Shown piece by piece: positions 1 through 12,724 of a DNA stretch of 64,000 nucleotides. Position numbers and translations under genes: made by a program. Each line of letters opens with the position of its first letter. Within the stretch, counting starts at the first letter, position 1. The notes under the pieces are model-generated. The model did no database searches. It saw only the letters and a program-made list of their open reading frames with translations, and was not told the DNA's origin. This DNA is from Oreocharis arfaki (taxonomy: Eukaryota; Chordata; Aves; Passeriformes; Paramythiidae): NCBI GenBank assembly GCA_013398015.1, contig VZRR01009903.1:1171544-1235543 (forward strand). Reading direction: 5' to 3'.

Positions 1-420
1 CTGTCGGCACCGTCGTTTCCCCAGTGTGAGCCTGGCCTTGCACAGGGATGCTCTCTCACCAAGGCAGCGTGAGCATCGCCACAAGGAGTGCGGAGCTCTG
101 CATCATCCCGGGTAAATGAGAGCAGGCCTTGGCTTGTTCACTTGATTGACTGGTTGATGGTCTTCCAGCCAGGTCATAAATCTCCACTCACCTCCGTGTC
201 TTTCTCAGAACTGAGCGCCAAGGAAATAGCAACCTCTCCTCCCAGCGATGCAAAGGGAGCTGTGTGCTTCCCAGCCAAGGCATCTATCCAGCCTCTTCTG
301 GGAAAAAAGAGGGGCGACAGGATTTAATAGTCCATCATGACTGTGCTACTGGGATTTTTAAAACCATTTTGTTGACATTAGCACTGGTTTTATTCCCAAG
401 CAACCACTCAGTTAATTCAT

Positions 421-482
421 AAACACACATACATACACACACACACAAACACTCACACAAAACCACACACACAAACACAAGC
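421..482. repeat. CA-rich microsatellite
   Basis: An interrupted run of CA/ACAC units with CATA, CAAA and CTCA interruptions over about 60 bases. It is an ordinary degenerate dinucleotide repeat. Confidence 0.85.
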
Positions 483-860
483 ATATAGGTGCACATCCCA
501 ACCCTGCAGCAGCAAGGTCTAATTCAGCAAGAAATAAAACCCCAACTGCTCCTCATAACTAGGACATTCCCTTCTGGGGTCTTGCTGCCTCTGGGATTTT
601 TCTAAGACCAACAGAATTGTCTTTACATCTTCTCCAGATGCTTCCTACCAACACATCTTGCTCACATTACTTTTCTGGCCCCATCTGAGAGTCCCTGGTT
701 GCCTGCAACCCTGCTCTGCAGCATGGCTAGTGCAGGTAACTGTGGAGAGAGCAGTACTTGCTCATTCCCACTCCATGTTTCTCCACATTATGAAGGCACC
801 TCTCCTGGGCAGTGTTCAGCCCCCAACAGTCCCTGGTCACCCATGTCAGGCCATGGCCTG

Positions 861-915
861 ATCTGGTGGTTTAACCTTATGGCAATGACTGTAGGATTTA
901 ATCTGGTGGTTTAAC
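861..915 (+). repeat. 15-bp direct repeat, 40-bp offset
   Basis: ATCTGGTGGTTTAAC occurs exactly at 861-875 and again at 901-915, separated by 25 unrelated bases. It is probably a small local duplication. Confidence 0.8.
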
Positions 916-1591
916 AGTACTCCCATCCTCCATTAAAAGGTTATAGCCTCTGAAGTGCTGGCTTCACCCCTAGGAAGTTCGATGTTTTTTTCCTCTGGGC
1001 AAAGCCTATCTCTGGTGTCAGGTGGAGACTCTTCCCCTTTGCCTCTCCCCCTTGCTCCTGTCTGCTGCATGACAGCCAACATGACTCCCAGCTTGGGGAG
1101 GCATTCAGCAGTACCCCATCCACTAGCAGGTGAAAAACCCCTTCCTCCTGCTGGTGGGCCTCCCTCCCACCCCTATTCCCCACTGCCAATCTCTGTATCC
1201 TGCTTAATGATATTACAGCCATGAAATATGATTTTCTTACAGTTGGGAATAGGAATTTTGCCATGTTTTGCTGAGAAGCACATTTAATATAAATAATTCC
1301 TACTGTTCACAGGCTCCCACTTTTATGTAAAGGTTTATGCTGAGCCCACAGCAAAGAATTTAGGAAAAGACTATTCATTAAGACCCTTACTTGTCTGTCA
1401 CCTCCAGAGATCCCCCACTGGCAGAAGGGGTCATGTAATGTCTTATTTATACCAATCCTTACAGTAATTAATTTTCTCCACACCATTTTAGCACACACCT
1501 GGGTGTTTTTTCCTCATTTCTCTATTTGTGGTGCTTTTTGATTTTTTTTCCCCACCCCGAGTTGCTTGTTCTGATGCTAGCATGAAACATC

Positions 1592-1628
1592 CAACCTTTT
1601 AAAGAAATCATTCATTTTTTTAAAGGTT
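1592..1628. repeat. Short imperfect inverted repeat
   Basis: CAACCTTTTAAA (1592-1603) pairs with TTTAAAGGTTG (1618-1628) apart from one bulged base. The loop of about 14 bases is T-rich. It is a minor stem with no known function. Confidence 0.5.
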
Positions 1629-4481
1629 GAACATGTCATAAGAAGTTGGTGCACCTAATATTAAATCCCAGCTGTTTCTTTCAAAGTTCTTGAACACTGG
1701 GTAACTTGCAGATGTGCTTGAGCACAGAGGGTCAACGTGGCATGCAAAACCACCAATGGAAACCTATTTTTTGAAATACATTTATGAAACAGTTGTGTTT
1801 GAGGTTGGCATCTGCTTTGCTATGTGGTCACTCATTTAAGGGGTCAAAACCACAGTCAAGGAGTGCTGGGATTGCCCTGTTCGGCCATAAGAAGCACAGA
1901 GATGTCCAAAATAAGGGCTGAATCATTTTCTCCCATGCACCTCAGCCTTAGGTTGAAAGATCATGTACGAGGTGCAGAAATGGGCTATGACTGTTCTTCT
2001 GCTTACCAGTTGCTCCCCAGGATCTGTTCATAGGAGTCCTCACCACAAATATGCCACCACAACATGGATCTTTGCTGGCAGCCTTGGGGCAGGCACCAGC
2101 AGTTGTCCTGTCACCAAGGCAGCACTGCCACCAGCAGCTAATCAGGGCACCCCAGTCGTGTGGAGGAGGGCTCAAGCACTGGTGGAGCGATTTTCACATC
2201 TCCAGTTCATGCAACTGCATCTGCTGCTCGGTTTTGTGTGAGTTCCATGGCTGTAAATGCCAGTATCTGCTGTTGCCCAGTGCTCCCCAATCAGCCTCAT
2301 GAGTGGAGCAAGAGTACAAAGAGAAGAAGAAAACATTGCAGAAGGACAAAAAAAAATAAAGTAGCAAGGTGACCCACTTTGAGCAGGCCTGCTCTTTGTG
2401 AGCACACAGGGCTGGCAGCAGTGGGGAGTCCACTAGAAACAGTCACCTGGAAAATGCTCATCCTGCATGCCTGGCACTGGACTCAGAGGAACTGCAGAAA
2501 AATGCGTTTCCCCTTCCTGGCTCAGCTTCCACCCCAAACCCGACCCCAGCGGAGCAGTTTAACAACCAGCACTGACCCTGAGGTGCCACCGCAGGATTTT
2601 GAAATTCCACATCCTGAAAGGCCTTTCTTGTGAGCTGGGGGAACATAACCGAGTACCTCTGTGACCAAACATGGGTATGTGTTTGTGTTTTAAAGGTGTC
2701 CACTGACACACAACAAATAGGGACTTGCTTTTTAAAGAAGCCACAAAAAAGAATGTAGCGGACCAATCTTAATGTGTGGGTTGGTGCACAGGCTTAAAAA
2801 AGGCAAAAGAAGAGTTGGAAATGTAGATGAGGGTTTAAAGCTCAGCCTAAGAAGCCTGAGCAGTAGTGAGAAAAAGATGGAAGTGAGAAAGAAAGTGGAA
2901 GTGAGGAGACCCCTGCGTATTCTCGAGAAGAGACAGCTCATAGGACAAGACATTTTGACAGATAATGAAGATTGAGAGGGAAGTAGCCTTACTGCAAAAG
3001 CCAGGGGTGCAAGGACAGGGAAAAACTTCACAGTGTATTTACACAGCAGAAGAACTGATAAGTTACAGACCATGTGCAGAAATTATTTTAAAAATTAGCT
3101 GGTAATTTTGGGTGTTATATGGAATAGCTGGCAGTCTGAGACACCTTCAAGTTATTTGACTGTTTCATTTTTGGAAAATGAGACATCCACAAGGTCTCTC
3201 AGGTTTAACCTGCATAACCCCCCTCCAAATTTCTAGCACCAGAGACAGACAAATGCTGGTGTCCTGAAGTCCATGGTCCTCATTTCTGAATCAAGGGGCT
3301 TGAGAATGAGCCGTGGCTGCAGTGGTCTGGACCCCCACACAACACGCAGCCAGGCCCCACATGGAAACATGGATGCTCCTGTAGCCCTTGTCCTCAGTAT
3401 AGGCAAGTCTCCAGGTGCCAAAAAGGCAGTGCAGGCAGGCCAGGCTTTAGTAGTGCCCCACTGCTCTCGCAGAGCTATTCCTTGTTTATTCACTTCTAAT
3501 TTTCCCTTCACAGCCCAGTTAAGAGCACCCCGAGTCCCTCAGAAACTTCTATCAGGGCAGACCACGCAGCAGTGAAGATGCAAACAAATCGGCTTCCAAA
3601 GATGAACGCCGGCAGAAGCTGGGCCGCCCCATGGCCTGGCAGGGCCTGTGAAGGCTACTAGCTGGATTTTTTTAACATTTAACCCTGCTTAACCCTTCAG
3701 CTTGGGCTACTTTCAGCTGCCCCAAAATGATTGATAAAAGACTCTGCATGGTATCACTAATCTCGGGGGCAGTGCAAGCTGTTTGGGTTCCCATGTGCAC
3801 ATATGGAAGAGCTTTGGAGTGTCAGATCCAATACTCAATCTCTGTATCAGCAAAGGTGCAATGAAATTCACTTTACTGCTCCTTGAATACGTTATATTTA
3901 AGATTGTCCAGAAGAGGACTCGAGTCGCAGGGCCACTATTTGGTTAAAAACTTGGAGAAGTAATTTTCCCGCTTGTGCTATTAAGCATGTGGTTTTCTTT
4001 ATTTTGAGATCTCACTTTGCCTGGGTATACACATCCATATATCTCACAATGCATGTATGGAAACCATACACAATAACAAAATAGCCTTATGTACTGTTAG
4101 GGCTGGTTTTAAAATTTACAGGGTACAACCCTCTTTTTTTGCTGAAAAGAAAAATTCTAAAACAGTTCCATATAGTTAATGTACTGTTTGGCCTTCCATT
4201 AAAAAGATACTATTAAAACAGTCCCAAAAACACTAGCAAGTGAGGAAATGTTTAAACCACAAATCTCTCTCAACTCCTATGGGAAGGAAGGGGGTGGGGG
4301 ACTCTACCAGTTCCAAGATGGCAAGATCATATATCAGAGGTGAATAATAATGTGCAAAAAAATATGTTTCAAGGAATAACACAAACTAGGAGGGGTAGGA
4401 AAGAAAGGACTTTAAGGGATGAAAAATCTTAATGCCAGTAAAGATGGAGATTCTGAAAGTGTAGGTCTCGCTAAGGGAGTG

Positions 4482-4934
4482 GAAAGAGAGAGGCGGAAAG
4501 AAAAAAAGAGAGAGGAGGGGAGGACAAAAGAAGACGAGGAAGAAGAAATAAAGCAAAAAAAAAAAAAGGCAAAATAAAGAAAAACCAAAAAATACAGAAA
4601 AAGGAAGGGAAAAAGGAAGAGAGAAAGGAAGAGAGAAAGAGGGAAAGAAGGAGAAAAAGAGAGAAAGAAAGAAAGAAAGGAAGGAAGGAAGGAAGGAAGG
4701 AAGGAAGGAAGGAAGGAAGGAAGGAAGGAAGGAAGGAAGGAAGGAAGGAAGGAAGGAAGGAAGGAAGGAAGGAAGGAAGGAAGGAAGGAAGGAAGGAAGG
4801 AAGGAAGGAAGGAAGGAAGGAAGGAAGGAAGGAAGGAAGGAAGGAAGGAAGGAAGGAAGGAAGGAAGAAAGAAAGGAAGGAAGAGAAAGAGAAAGAGAAA
4901 AAATAAAAGGAAAAAGAGGAAGAAAAGAAAGAAG
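4482..4934 (+). repeat. Purine-rich block around a GGAA microsatellite
   Basis: About 450 bases of almost pure A/G on the plus strand. The centre is perfect GGAA; the flanks are mixed GAAA, GAGAA and AGAGGA. Long serine/proline/phenylalanine/leucine frames on the minus strand here are only translations of the repeat. Confidence 0.95.
4679..4866 (+). repeat. Perfect (GGAA)47 tetranucleotide microsatellite
   Basis: 188 bases with perfect period 4, no interruption, equal to 47 units. The flanks are GAAA units at 4664-4678 and GAAA/GGAA mixtures after 4866. GGAA is the ETS-factor core, so the tract is a dense potential ETS array. Its length in the assembly may not be exact. Confidence 0.97.
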
Positions 4935-5269
4935 GTGGACTAAATGGGAGCAAAATAGCAGGGTGACACCCACCCTGGCTGTAGCAATGCAAATGAGACC
5001 TCACTGAACTAGAGCACACGAAGCACAACTGTATATTCCGTACACGAGACAGTTAAAAATTTGAACATAAGGTAGCATTTCCTTTATCATATCCCATAAA
5101 AATAGCAATTTGCTAAAGCCCTTGTAGCACAGTATGGAAGGTGGTGTATTTTACTGATAATGTAGAGATGACAGATAGTCCTATACTAGGAGGTTTCAAT
5201 GGTGTCTTGCTGTATAGCATAATAAATTGTGAGGAGCAGAGACAGAGGACAGTGCAGGCAGGCACTGCT

Positions 5270-5640
5270 CCACCTCCAGTAGCCAAATAATTCAGCCCCG
5301 GCTCAGTAATTATGCTGTGTGAAAATATGGGATTAATTAGACTGGTACACTAACACAGTGTAGTCTCATTAAAGGCTGAACAGCATTTTCATAGATACTG
5401 CCACTTGAACAGGGCTGCTGCTAATGTGAAAAGACAAAGTCTCTTCTTTTCACACTCCTTGCTTATTATCTTACTTAAGGCCACTTAAGCAAAGTTCCAA
5501 AGGCAGCCTGGCAGAAAGCCCTTTGTGGGATTTATTTTGTTATTTTACCTGTATGCCAGGGACCCAGAGGGAAAAAAAAAGGGGGAAATGTTAACATTAG
5601 CAATAATTGCAAATTCTCCCCTTGCATCAGACAGAGTTTT
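5270..5640. promoter_or_regulatory. Candidate conserved non-coding element
   Basis: A block of balanced, non-repetitive sequence with TAATTA-type words, GCTAAT and a short ACACT/AGTGT dyad near 5350. It resembles developmental enhancers. This rests on motif content only; conservation was not tested. Confidence 0.25.
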
Positions 5641-8600
5641 CCTTTTCCTTCCTCCTTTCTTAATTTTCACCTCACTCTTTTGGGGAGGGGGCATAGGGTG
5701 AGGGGAACGATGTAGCAGACAGACGTCTCAAACAGAAAGAGATAAAAATGGTCCCCCATTGCAAGTCTCAACTGTTTGATTTCAATTTCAGGGGTCAGCC
5801 TCTCTGAGGGATTTGCTCAGCTTGAAGGTGGAGCAGAAACCCCGTGCCAGTGCTGCATCCCGATGGAGGAGTGCTGGGGTAAGGCCTGTGTCTTTTGAAC
5901 TGAGAGGTGATTAGCAAGCCAGAAGATGTAATTTATGCTAAATAGTTACTGTTTCACAATCTTTTATCTGCAGAGAAAAACCTCCTTCCTCCCAGTAACT
6001 CCAAGCCACTGAAAAGATCTCAGTCACCCAGAAAGTCCAATGTTGCCACACTTGTAATTATAACTCTGTTATAATTCCTCGAAGAATCCAGCACCTGGGA
6101 GAAAATTGATTTTGGAAGGGAAGGACGTCTGTAACACAGCCTCTGTTAAACAGGCAGATGTCCTCCGTCAGCTCCCCATGCTGCCCACACCCTGTGGGTC
6201 AGCACAGGCCAGATTGCCACAGCGTCCCCCAGGCCTTCTGCTCCCGTGGCTTCGGCCTGCTTAGGGACACCTGGGGATGCTGGCTGCAGCTGCAGGGAGG
6301 TGGGAATCTGGGCTGGCATTATCCAGCAGCTCCTGCTGGGGAGTGGGCTCGGTCCTTGTGCTTTAATTCTGGGTAAATGGTGGGGATAGAGCCCGCTGCA
6401 CGGGAAGCACACTGCCACAGGGGTGTTAATATATAAAGCTTGTCCTTTAAAATTAACAGGACTCTGTAAAGACCTGCTTCACCCTGCTCTCAGGAGAGCT
6501 ATTAGAGCAGAGAGAGACTTTGCCACGTACATAGGAAGGAAGCAAGGGGGGAGAGAGGCAAGAGAGGAGCCCAGCATATCCTGATGACAGACAATAATAG
6601 AGGTATCTGTGCAGAAATACTGTGGGCTTGGAGATGCCTTTGAAATAGGCAACGGTAATATTCAAGTCGGAGAAGCTGATGCTGAATAGACTGAAACCTG
6701 CTTTGTGGCTTAACAAAAGTGGGCAATAGAGAGAGGCTGACATGAAACAAGTCAGTTTGCAGCAGGCTCTAAGGTTAGCATCATTAGCAAAGGGGAGAAA
6801 TGATTAGCAGTAAAAAGTGAGACATTAAAAAGAGATTTAAAAGGAGAGCTAGAGGGAGCTAGGGGATGGGGGGGTGCTTTATTTGTACCTGAGGAAAATA
6901 AAAGAGATTTTACCCAGACACATTTGAATTCTCTCTGCTGCCTTTGCACACAGAAGTTTTATGAATATTTACCTTTCACTTGGTTTGGGGAAGAATAAAT
7001 TCTTTGGCACTACAGTATTGAAATTTGAGAGCAGATTCTCCTGCCCATATGCAAATGCTCGTACGAAACCAAGCGCAAAGAGCATCCAAAATAATGTCCC
7101 TTCTGCAGGGAAGTGCTTTTTTGATCATCTCTTTAAAAGTAGGGTGACTGATGGCCAAGGTGGTTGGACCTTGTTGGTCTGAGTTAGGTACTTCAGATAC
7201 GGCTTTAGCTCAGTTTGGAAACAATCAGTAGGACTTTCGCTTTAAAGTTACATTGGTCACTTTAAATAAATAGAATATATGCTCCTAAGTCTTGTAAGTG
7301 CTTCTGAAGCCATCACCTCCTGACTCCCGCCAGGTAGTGCTTTAGGGCTTTCATCTTTAGATGGGGGCAGCAGGCAGCCAGCCAGGTTTCCTTTATGCTC
7401 ACAGTCAGTGTTAGTGTCCCCGGGGACAAGGGAGGAGAAGTTTAATTTCTGGTGTCAGGCTTTTTAAATATGTCTTCCAGATCACGAGTACATTCACATT
7501 ACACCATCCTCACCGAGACTGGTGTAAAGGAGCAGAGTGGCTATGGAGAGACTCGTGTCACCCACTGCGTGTGCCACTGCTCCACAGAGTGACACATCTC
7601 ATGGCACGTCAGGACCCTCGGCAAGGAGCCGCGACACACAGCACTCTGCCAGGGACCACGTCTCTGTCACACTGTCCAACAGGACGGCTGACGAAGTTTG
7701 CAGAGATGGTCCCCAGAAACCCCTTCAGCTGTGCCGCAGCCACGAAGCAGGCAAAAATGCACAGGATTTATTTGCACTTCTTTCTTATGGACATACTAGG
7801 GAAGCAGCTCACACTGACCCAGGCAGAGATGATTACAAGCCTGTATGCCTGATGTCTGCACATGTGTAATGCTGCTCTTGAGCTGTGCTGTCCACACAAA
7901 TGGTAGGCATTATTCCCTCCAAGGACATAGGTTTCCCCTAGGACAACCTTCCCTTCTACCCTCACACACTTTGGTCTCCAGGAACCTAAAATACAAGCTC
8001 CCCAGCTCCCCTTACTTGGAGTTGTTTCACTCTCAGCCCCAGAGTTTTGCTAGAGACCTCAAACCCTTCTTAGCTACAGGAAAGAGAAAAGCCAAGTGAT
8101 AGCTCTGTCCTCAGAAGTGTGCAGCAAAGCAAGCAGCCAGCAGTGACAACCAGCCCTGGGCACCTGACACACCAACTGAGCCAGCAGCTCACCGAGGGCA
8201 GCTCGCTCGGGCAAGGGGCAGCCACCATCCAGCTGAAGCCTCGCCCACAAGTCTTGGGGGACCAGGGGTGGCTGTGGGAGAGCTCCTCCCAGCCGCAAGT
8301 TCCAGGCAGGCAGCTCCTGCGTCCTGGCAGCTGGCATTGTCTCTGCTGAAACCACTCCCTGAAGTCTCCCTTCTGCTTTTCTGGCCATGGGGCCATCACC
8401 CACTCCTGGAGCTGCCTTGAACAAGCTACGTCAGGATGAGTTCACAACTTTTAGACAGGAAGACCCAGAATAAAAGAGGGGAGATGGACCAGCAGTCCCC
8501 CACTCCCTGGGCAGGCCTCTGATCCTCAAAGCAGGAGCTCCTACCTCCTTCCCACTATCCAAACCAGAGTCCATCAAGGGGTTAAGCAGAAACACACAGG

Positions 8601-10667
8601 CGGAGTCCTGAGAAACACCCGTGACACCATGTGCTCTTCCATGGGTCACAGGAGCAGGCTGCTGCCATAAATGCAGTCACAACACAAAGAAAGTGCAGGA
8701 TGCAGGATCAGGAGCATGGAAAGTTATAATTGGCAACAGGCTGCACGTAGACCAGAAGTGAGAAGAGTAAGGCTTTCCTCCTCCTCCCCACTGAGGGATC
8801 CCACTGCCCCATCCTCACTATCCATCTCTCTCTGGTGATTGTCTAAAGGCTGAGGTGAAGGCCCAGTGTGCTGAACCCCCGCCCCACCGAGCACTTGAAG
8901 CCTCTGAGCAAGTGCCTTGACTTCAGCAGCAGCGCTCATGGCCATAGTGCATGTCCCAGCTTAATTCCTGAACCTGGCTCTTGTTCACCACACCAGCATG
9001 AGCCTTGGGAGACAACAGGTAAAACACTAATGGAAGGAATTATGGAAATGTAATTTTGACACATTGGCGAAAGAAGATGAGAGCTGATTATGAGACCTGT
9101 CAGCTCCATCCTTCTCTCACCTCGTTGTGTCTGTGTGAATAGAGAAATCAAATTAAAAATGCTTGAATGCATTCAGGAATCCAAAGGGGAATGTATTGAT
9201 CTGCAGATAAGGTCAGATACAGGCCCTTCAGTTTCTGAGTCGAGGGGGTGGAACTTCAGATTTGTATGAACAAGAGAGCAAGTATCTCCAAGGCTGGCCA
9301 GAAAGGGACCCTCTGTTATGTTCTTCCTTGTGAGAAATAAATTTCCAAAGTTAGATAACAAAATCCAGCTGCCTTGAACACCAATACAAAGCACACCCCT
9401 GGGCAAACCTGAAAAACAGCATCCTTCAAACAACCTCTTACAAGTGGAGATGGAAAGAAATAAAAATGATAAGGATGTCAGCTGGCCAGAGCCCCAGCAG
9501 GGCCATGCAAGGCATCCACAGCCCCCTGGACCTGAGCTCACATCTGTGGAGAGGGAAGGCAGACCTGATCTTTCCCTAAGCTGGAAGGAGTTTAGTTGGC
9601 AGAGACAAGAATATCTATTACCTGAATGTTAAAATTTTCCCCAACTTCTTCATCAAACTTCTTCTTCTCCTGAGAGTGTTCAGACTAAAAAGTTATAAAA
9701 ATATCACTTTCTCTCTGTGTCCCTTGTTATTTTTTGCATTTCATCTCAAGGCCCATTGCTGCTTCATAAAGGGAAGAAATAGGCTTTTGACTGGAATAAT
9801 GACAATTTGGAGGCCACAGTTTCTCTCTGTTGCAGATCTTTGCCTATTTCTGATATACATGAATTCAAAGGCTGGTGCTTAGATCTCAGACAGGATAAAG
9901 CCAATGTTTGCTTCAGAAGGATTTTCCTTGGGAAGAGTACATTTTTTTGTAATCACAGAATGACATATTGCTCTGGGGTTATAAAGAGAATTTTATATTT
10001 AAAAAGCTATCTCCAAGATATGTGCTCCTTTTACTCAGCTATAAGCCAAGCAAAACAGAAGGAGAGAGAGAGAGAAAATGAGAGAAAATGAATTAGCTTG
10101 AACTTTTGCTGAGATAAATATGGCCTGATCTTTTAAGTTCAGTTCATGCAAGCAACCTCTCTGAAATCAGTGGGGTTTTACCCACATACTTGGAAGCAGA
10201 CCTTGGCCCCGTATGGCTGAGGAGTAAAGAAAGCACTTTTAATACATTAACTAAATTTGGCTGTAATTAGAGACAGGACTCAGCAGAGTACCTGCCTCTC
10301 CTGGGTCTCCACAACTGGCCCTGAAGTCATGTGTGTCATGGCTACATCAGGGTCAGGTGCCCTGTGAATCTCTTGTCCCTCCTCCTGGACACATCAAACC
10401 CTTGCAGCCACTGGTGCTTTTGGCAGGGGTCTCAGGACCTCATGGAATGATGCTGGCCACGGCAATGGAGCGCATTGGGCTGAAGGTGGCCTGGGTTGCC
10501 AGTGCTCTCACCTTGGCTGAGCAGTGAGGGGAGACCAGCATGTGGGGGAAAATGCTTTTGCTCTGTGCCCTGGTCCAGAAATGGCAAAACTGACTCACGT
10601 GTGCAAAGCAACAAAGGACACACTGGCCTCTCCTCATCTGGCTGAAATTGTGTTATAGTGAGAGAAA

Positions 10668-10706
10668 GAAGGGGGTGTGAGTGTGTGTGCACGTGTGCAT
10701 GTGCAG
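10668..10706 (+). repeat. Short degenerate TG repeat
   Basis: A GTGTGAGTGTGTGTGCACG-type tract of about 35 bases, interrupted by GCACG and GCATG. Ordinary simple repeat. Confidence 0.7.
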
Positions 10707-10779
10707 GAGAGCCAGCGCGGTGTGCCTCTCTCTGCCCCTACCCCCCCTTTCTGTGCAGAGGTTTCAGATCATCTGCTTT

Positions 10780-11265
10780 TCACAGGCATTGAAAACTAGT
10801 GGGAAAACTGAAGCCGGATTGTGACTGGAAGCTAATGTAGTCTACATGCAGCAGACATCTAATATGATGTTATTTATTCCCATAGATCTGTTTATTTTGT
10901 TTTCAATTTACCAAACCCTGTGACACATTCCCAAAGGTGCCTTGTTGTACAATACGTTGCACACAGTAAGATATTCAGCCTAATTCACTCTTTGTTTTGT
11001 TTCAGTTCAGCTGCATGAGGGCACAAATGCATCTGTGTTATATCTTCTCCTGTGACTGATGTTGCAGACTATTGCCATAGGGTTTTGTGAAATGGGATCT
11101 TAGTTAATCTAGGCCATTGTCTTTGTAGTGCTAAATTCTTATTTGCAAACATAATGTTCTGGCATTGATGCAACAGGGGAACATTCGTTGTTTGTTTTTC
11201 TTTTTCTTTTTTTTTCTGTTTAGAAAAGACTCTATGTATGTGTTTTCAATAAACTTTTATTCTAA
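10780..11265 (+). other. Possible 3' UTR end of a plus-strand gene, or a conserved element
   Basis: Non-repetitive AT-rich sequence without frames, ending in a T-rich run, then AATAAA at 11248-11253 and a T/C-rich stretch. The orientation would suit a gene convergent with ZNF407; in mammals that neighbour is ZADH2/PTGR3. No coding sequence of it is visible upstream in the window, so the link is inference only. Confidence 0.25.
11248..11253 (+). terminator. Candidate poly(A) signal, with an opposed one beside it
   Basis: AATAAA on the plus strand is followed two bases later by TTTATT (11256-11261), which reads AATAAA on the minus strand. A T/C-rich stretch follows. Such hexamers are common by chance in AT-rich DNA. 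Confidence 0.3.
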
Positions 11266-12636
11266 AGCTTTTTCTCCCTGTTCTGCATCTGATCTTAGGC
11301 ATTTATAACACATTGCAACATGTCAAATTGATGTCTTTAGCAAGTCAAGCCAAATATTCATAAAACCCATGTGCCCAAACAGAAAACGTACACTGCTAAG
11401 GAGAAAAGTACCTGATGTTTTTTAAAGCATCCACAGGAAGGCAATTCTAGCCTTTAAACGTACACACACATACAGACACAGACATACAGAAGGGATTTTT
11501 AAAAAATTGTCTGTCTATACCCTGGAAAGATGGTATCACTTAGAAATCAATGGCTTTTCTTTGCACTTTTTTGCAAGCTCTCATGTTTCGATTTTTCTTT
11601 TATTTGAGGAACGTGTTGTTCTTTGGTGTACTGAGGACCTGGTCTGAGGAACTGGTGCAGAATCAGGAATTCCAAATTAGATGATATTATAGAAGTGTGC
11701 TGCAGACAAAATTTGATGTAAACAGGATCTGGAACAGATTTGATGAGATTGTGAAAAAATGAAGATGGGATGCAGATTCATTAATAAACAGCCTGTGGGT
11801 AGTGAGCATAAAGCCTGATTGATCACAATTACTGCAGTTCATAACTGGAAAACCAGACGTCAGAGGACATGCACGAGGTAAAGCTGGGCTGACATCAGAG
11901 CTGAGCCTCATCTATTTATTGTGTGGCAACTGCAGAAATCCAGCTCTTGCTTGTGATGGGTATGTTTCCATAACAGCATTTAGAGTGGTTTAATTTTCAC
12001 TTCAGCAATCTTTCAGACTGATTATCAGAGGGGCTTTCTTAGAAAGCTGCTTGGATGAAGAAACCAGATCTCCCACGCGTGCCTTGTCTGGCACAGCAGA
12101 ACTGAGGGTTTCACGTTGAATTAACACCCAGAGCGCTGTGCAAGCAGATGACTCCTCATCACCAGCTATTCCTGCAGGGAGCTGTGCCCATCTCCTTGGG
12201 AGTGCAGGCAAAACAGGCCCTGTGAGCCGCCACTGGCCCGATGGAGCAACTCTCTACTGCATGGCTGGGTGAGTGTGCCAGGCGAGCAACCATGGCTGGC
12301 AGGTGAGTTAAGGATCTCCTTGTAGGAGCACTCAAAGCCTGGCTCTTCCCTTCGTGCCAGCTCCTACACTAGAGAAAACCCCATGCAGTATTGTTGCCTG
12401 TATGTATAACAGCCGTGTAAGCTCCAGGCTCCAGCTGCAGAAGCGGAAATTTGCTACTAGGTGTCTGCAGCAGGAACCCCCAAAGCTAACAGGAGCAGTC
12501 AGGGGCCAAGGACAAGAGATATGACACAGCAGTGAAAAGAAATGCTTCTTTCTGCCCAGTGCCCACATCAGCCACTGGTGTCTGGTTTGTGGGAACACTG
12601 AGCACGCTCACAGCGAGGGACACCAAAGGCCACTGG
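11266..12636. other. Intergenic sequence, nothing recognised
   Basis: A short CA-rich patch at about 11461-11490 and short frames only. No gene, RNA or transposon signature was seen. Confidence 0.6.
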
Positions 12637-12720
12637 AATCAGAGAATCATATTTGGGTTGAAAGGGACTTTAAACATCAACTATTTCCAACCCCCTGACA
12701 CAGGCAGGGACACCTTCCAC
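12637..12720 (-). mobile_element. CR1 LINE 3' tail fragment
   Basis: The plus strand carries the complement of the well-known CR1 3' end: AATCAGAGAATCAT, TTGGGTTGAAAGGGACTTTAAA, TTCCAACCCCCTG and GGCAGGGACACCTTCCAC in order. The element is therefore on the minus strand with its 3' end at 12637. Homology stops at about 12720, so it is heavily 5'-truncated and carries no coding part. CR1 is the dominant retroposon of birds and other sauropsids. Confidence 0.88.
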
Positions 12721-12724
12721 AAGA

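Larger units (their letters stand above)
1..4480. other. Intergenic sequence, no gene recognised
   Basis: Mixed-composition sequence with only short overlapping frames on both strands (longest 113 codons). It holds the CA-rich tract at 421-482 and the 15-bp direct repeat near 861-915. I see no coding signature, RNA gene or transposon. Confidence 0.6.
4935..10779. other. Intergenic sequence with possible conserved non-coding segments
   Basis: No coding gene is supported; frames are short and overlap on both strands. About 5270-5640 and 6640-7100 are AT-rich with homeodomain-like words (for example AGTAATTATG and GATTAATTAG near 5310-5340). About 7500-8950 is richer in G+C with scattered CpG but is not a CpG island. 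I recognise no transposon. Confidence 0.5.

Noticed and set aside
4386..5028. Two long minus-strand frames (195 and 185 codons) rich in S, F, L and P
   Set aside because: They are translations of the GGAA/TTCC repeat, whose period of 4 keeps all frames open and cycles a few residues. They are not proteins.
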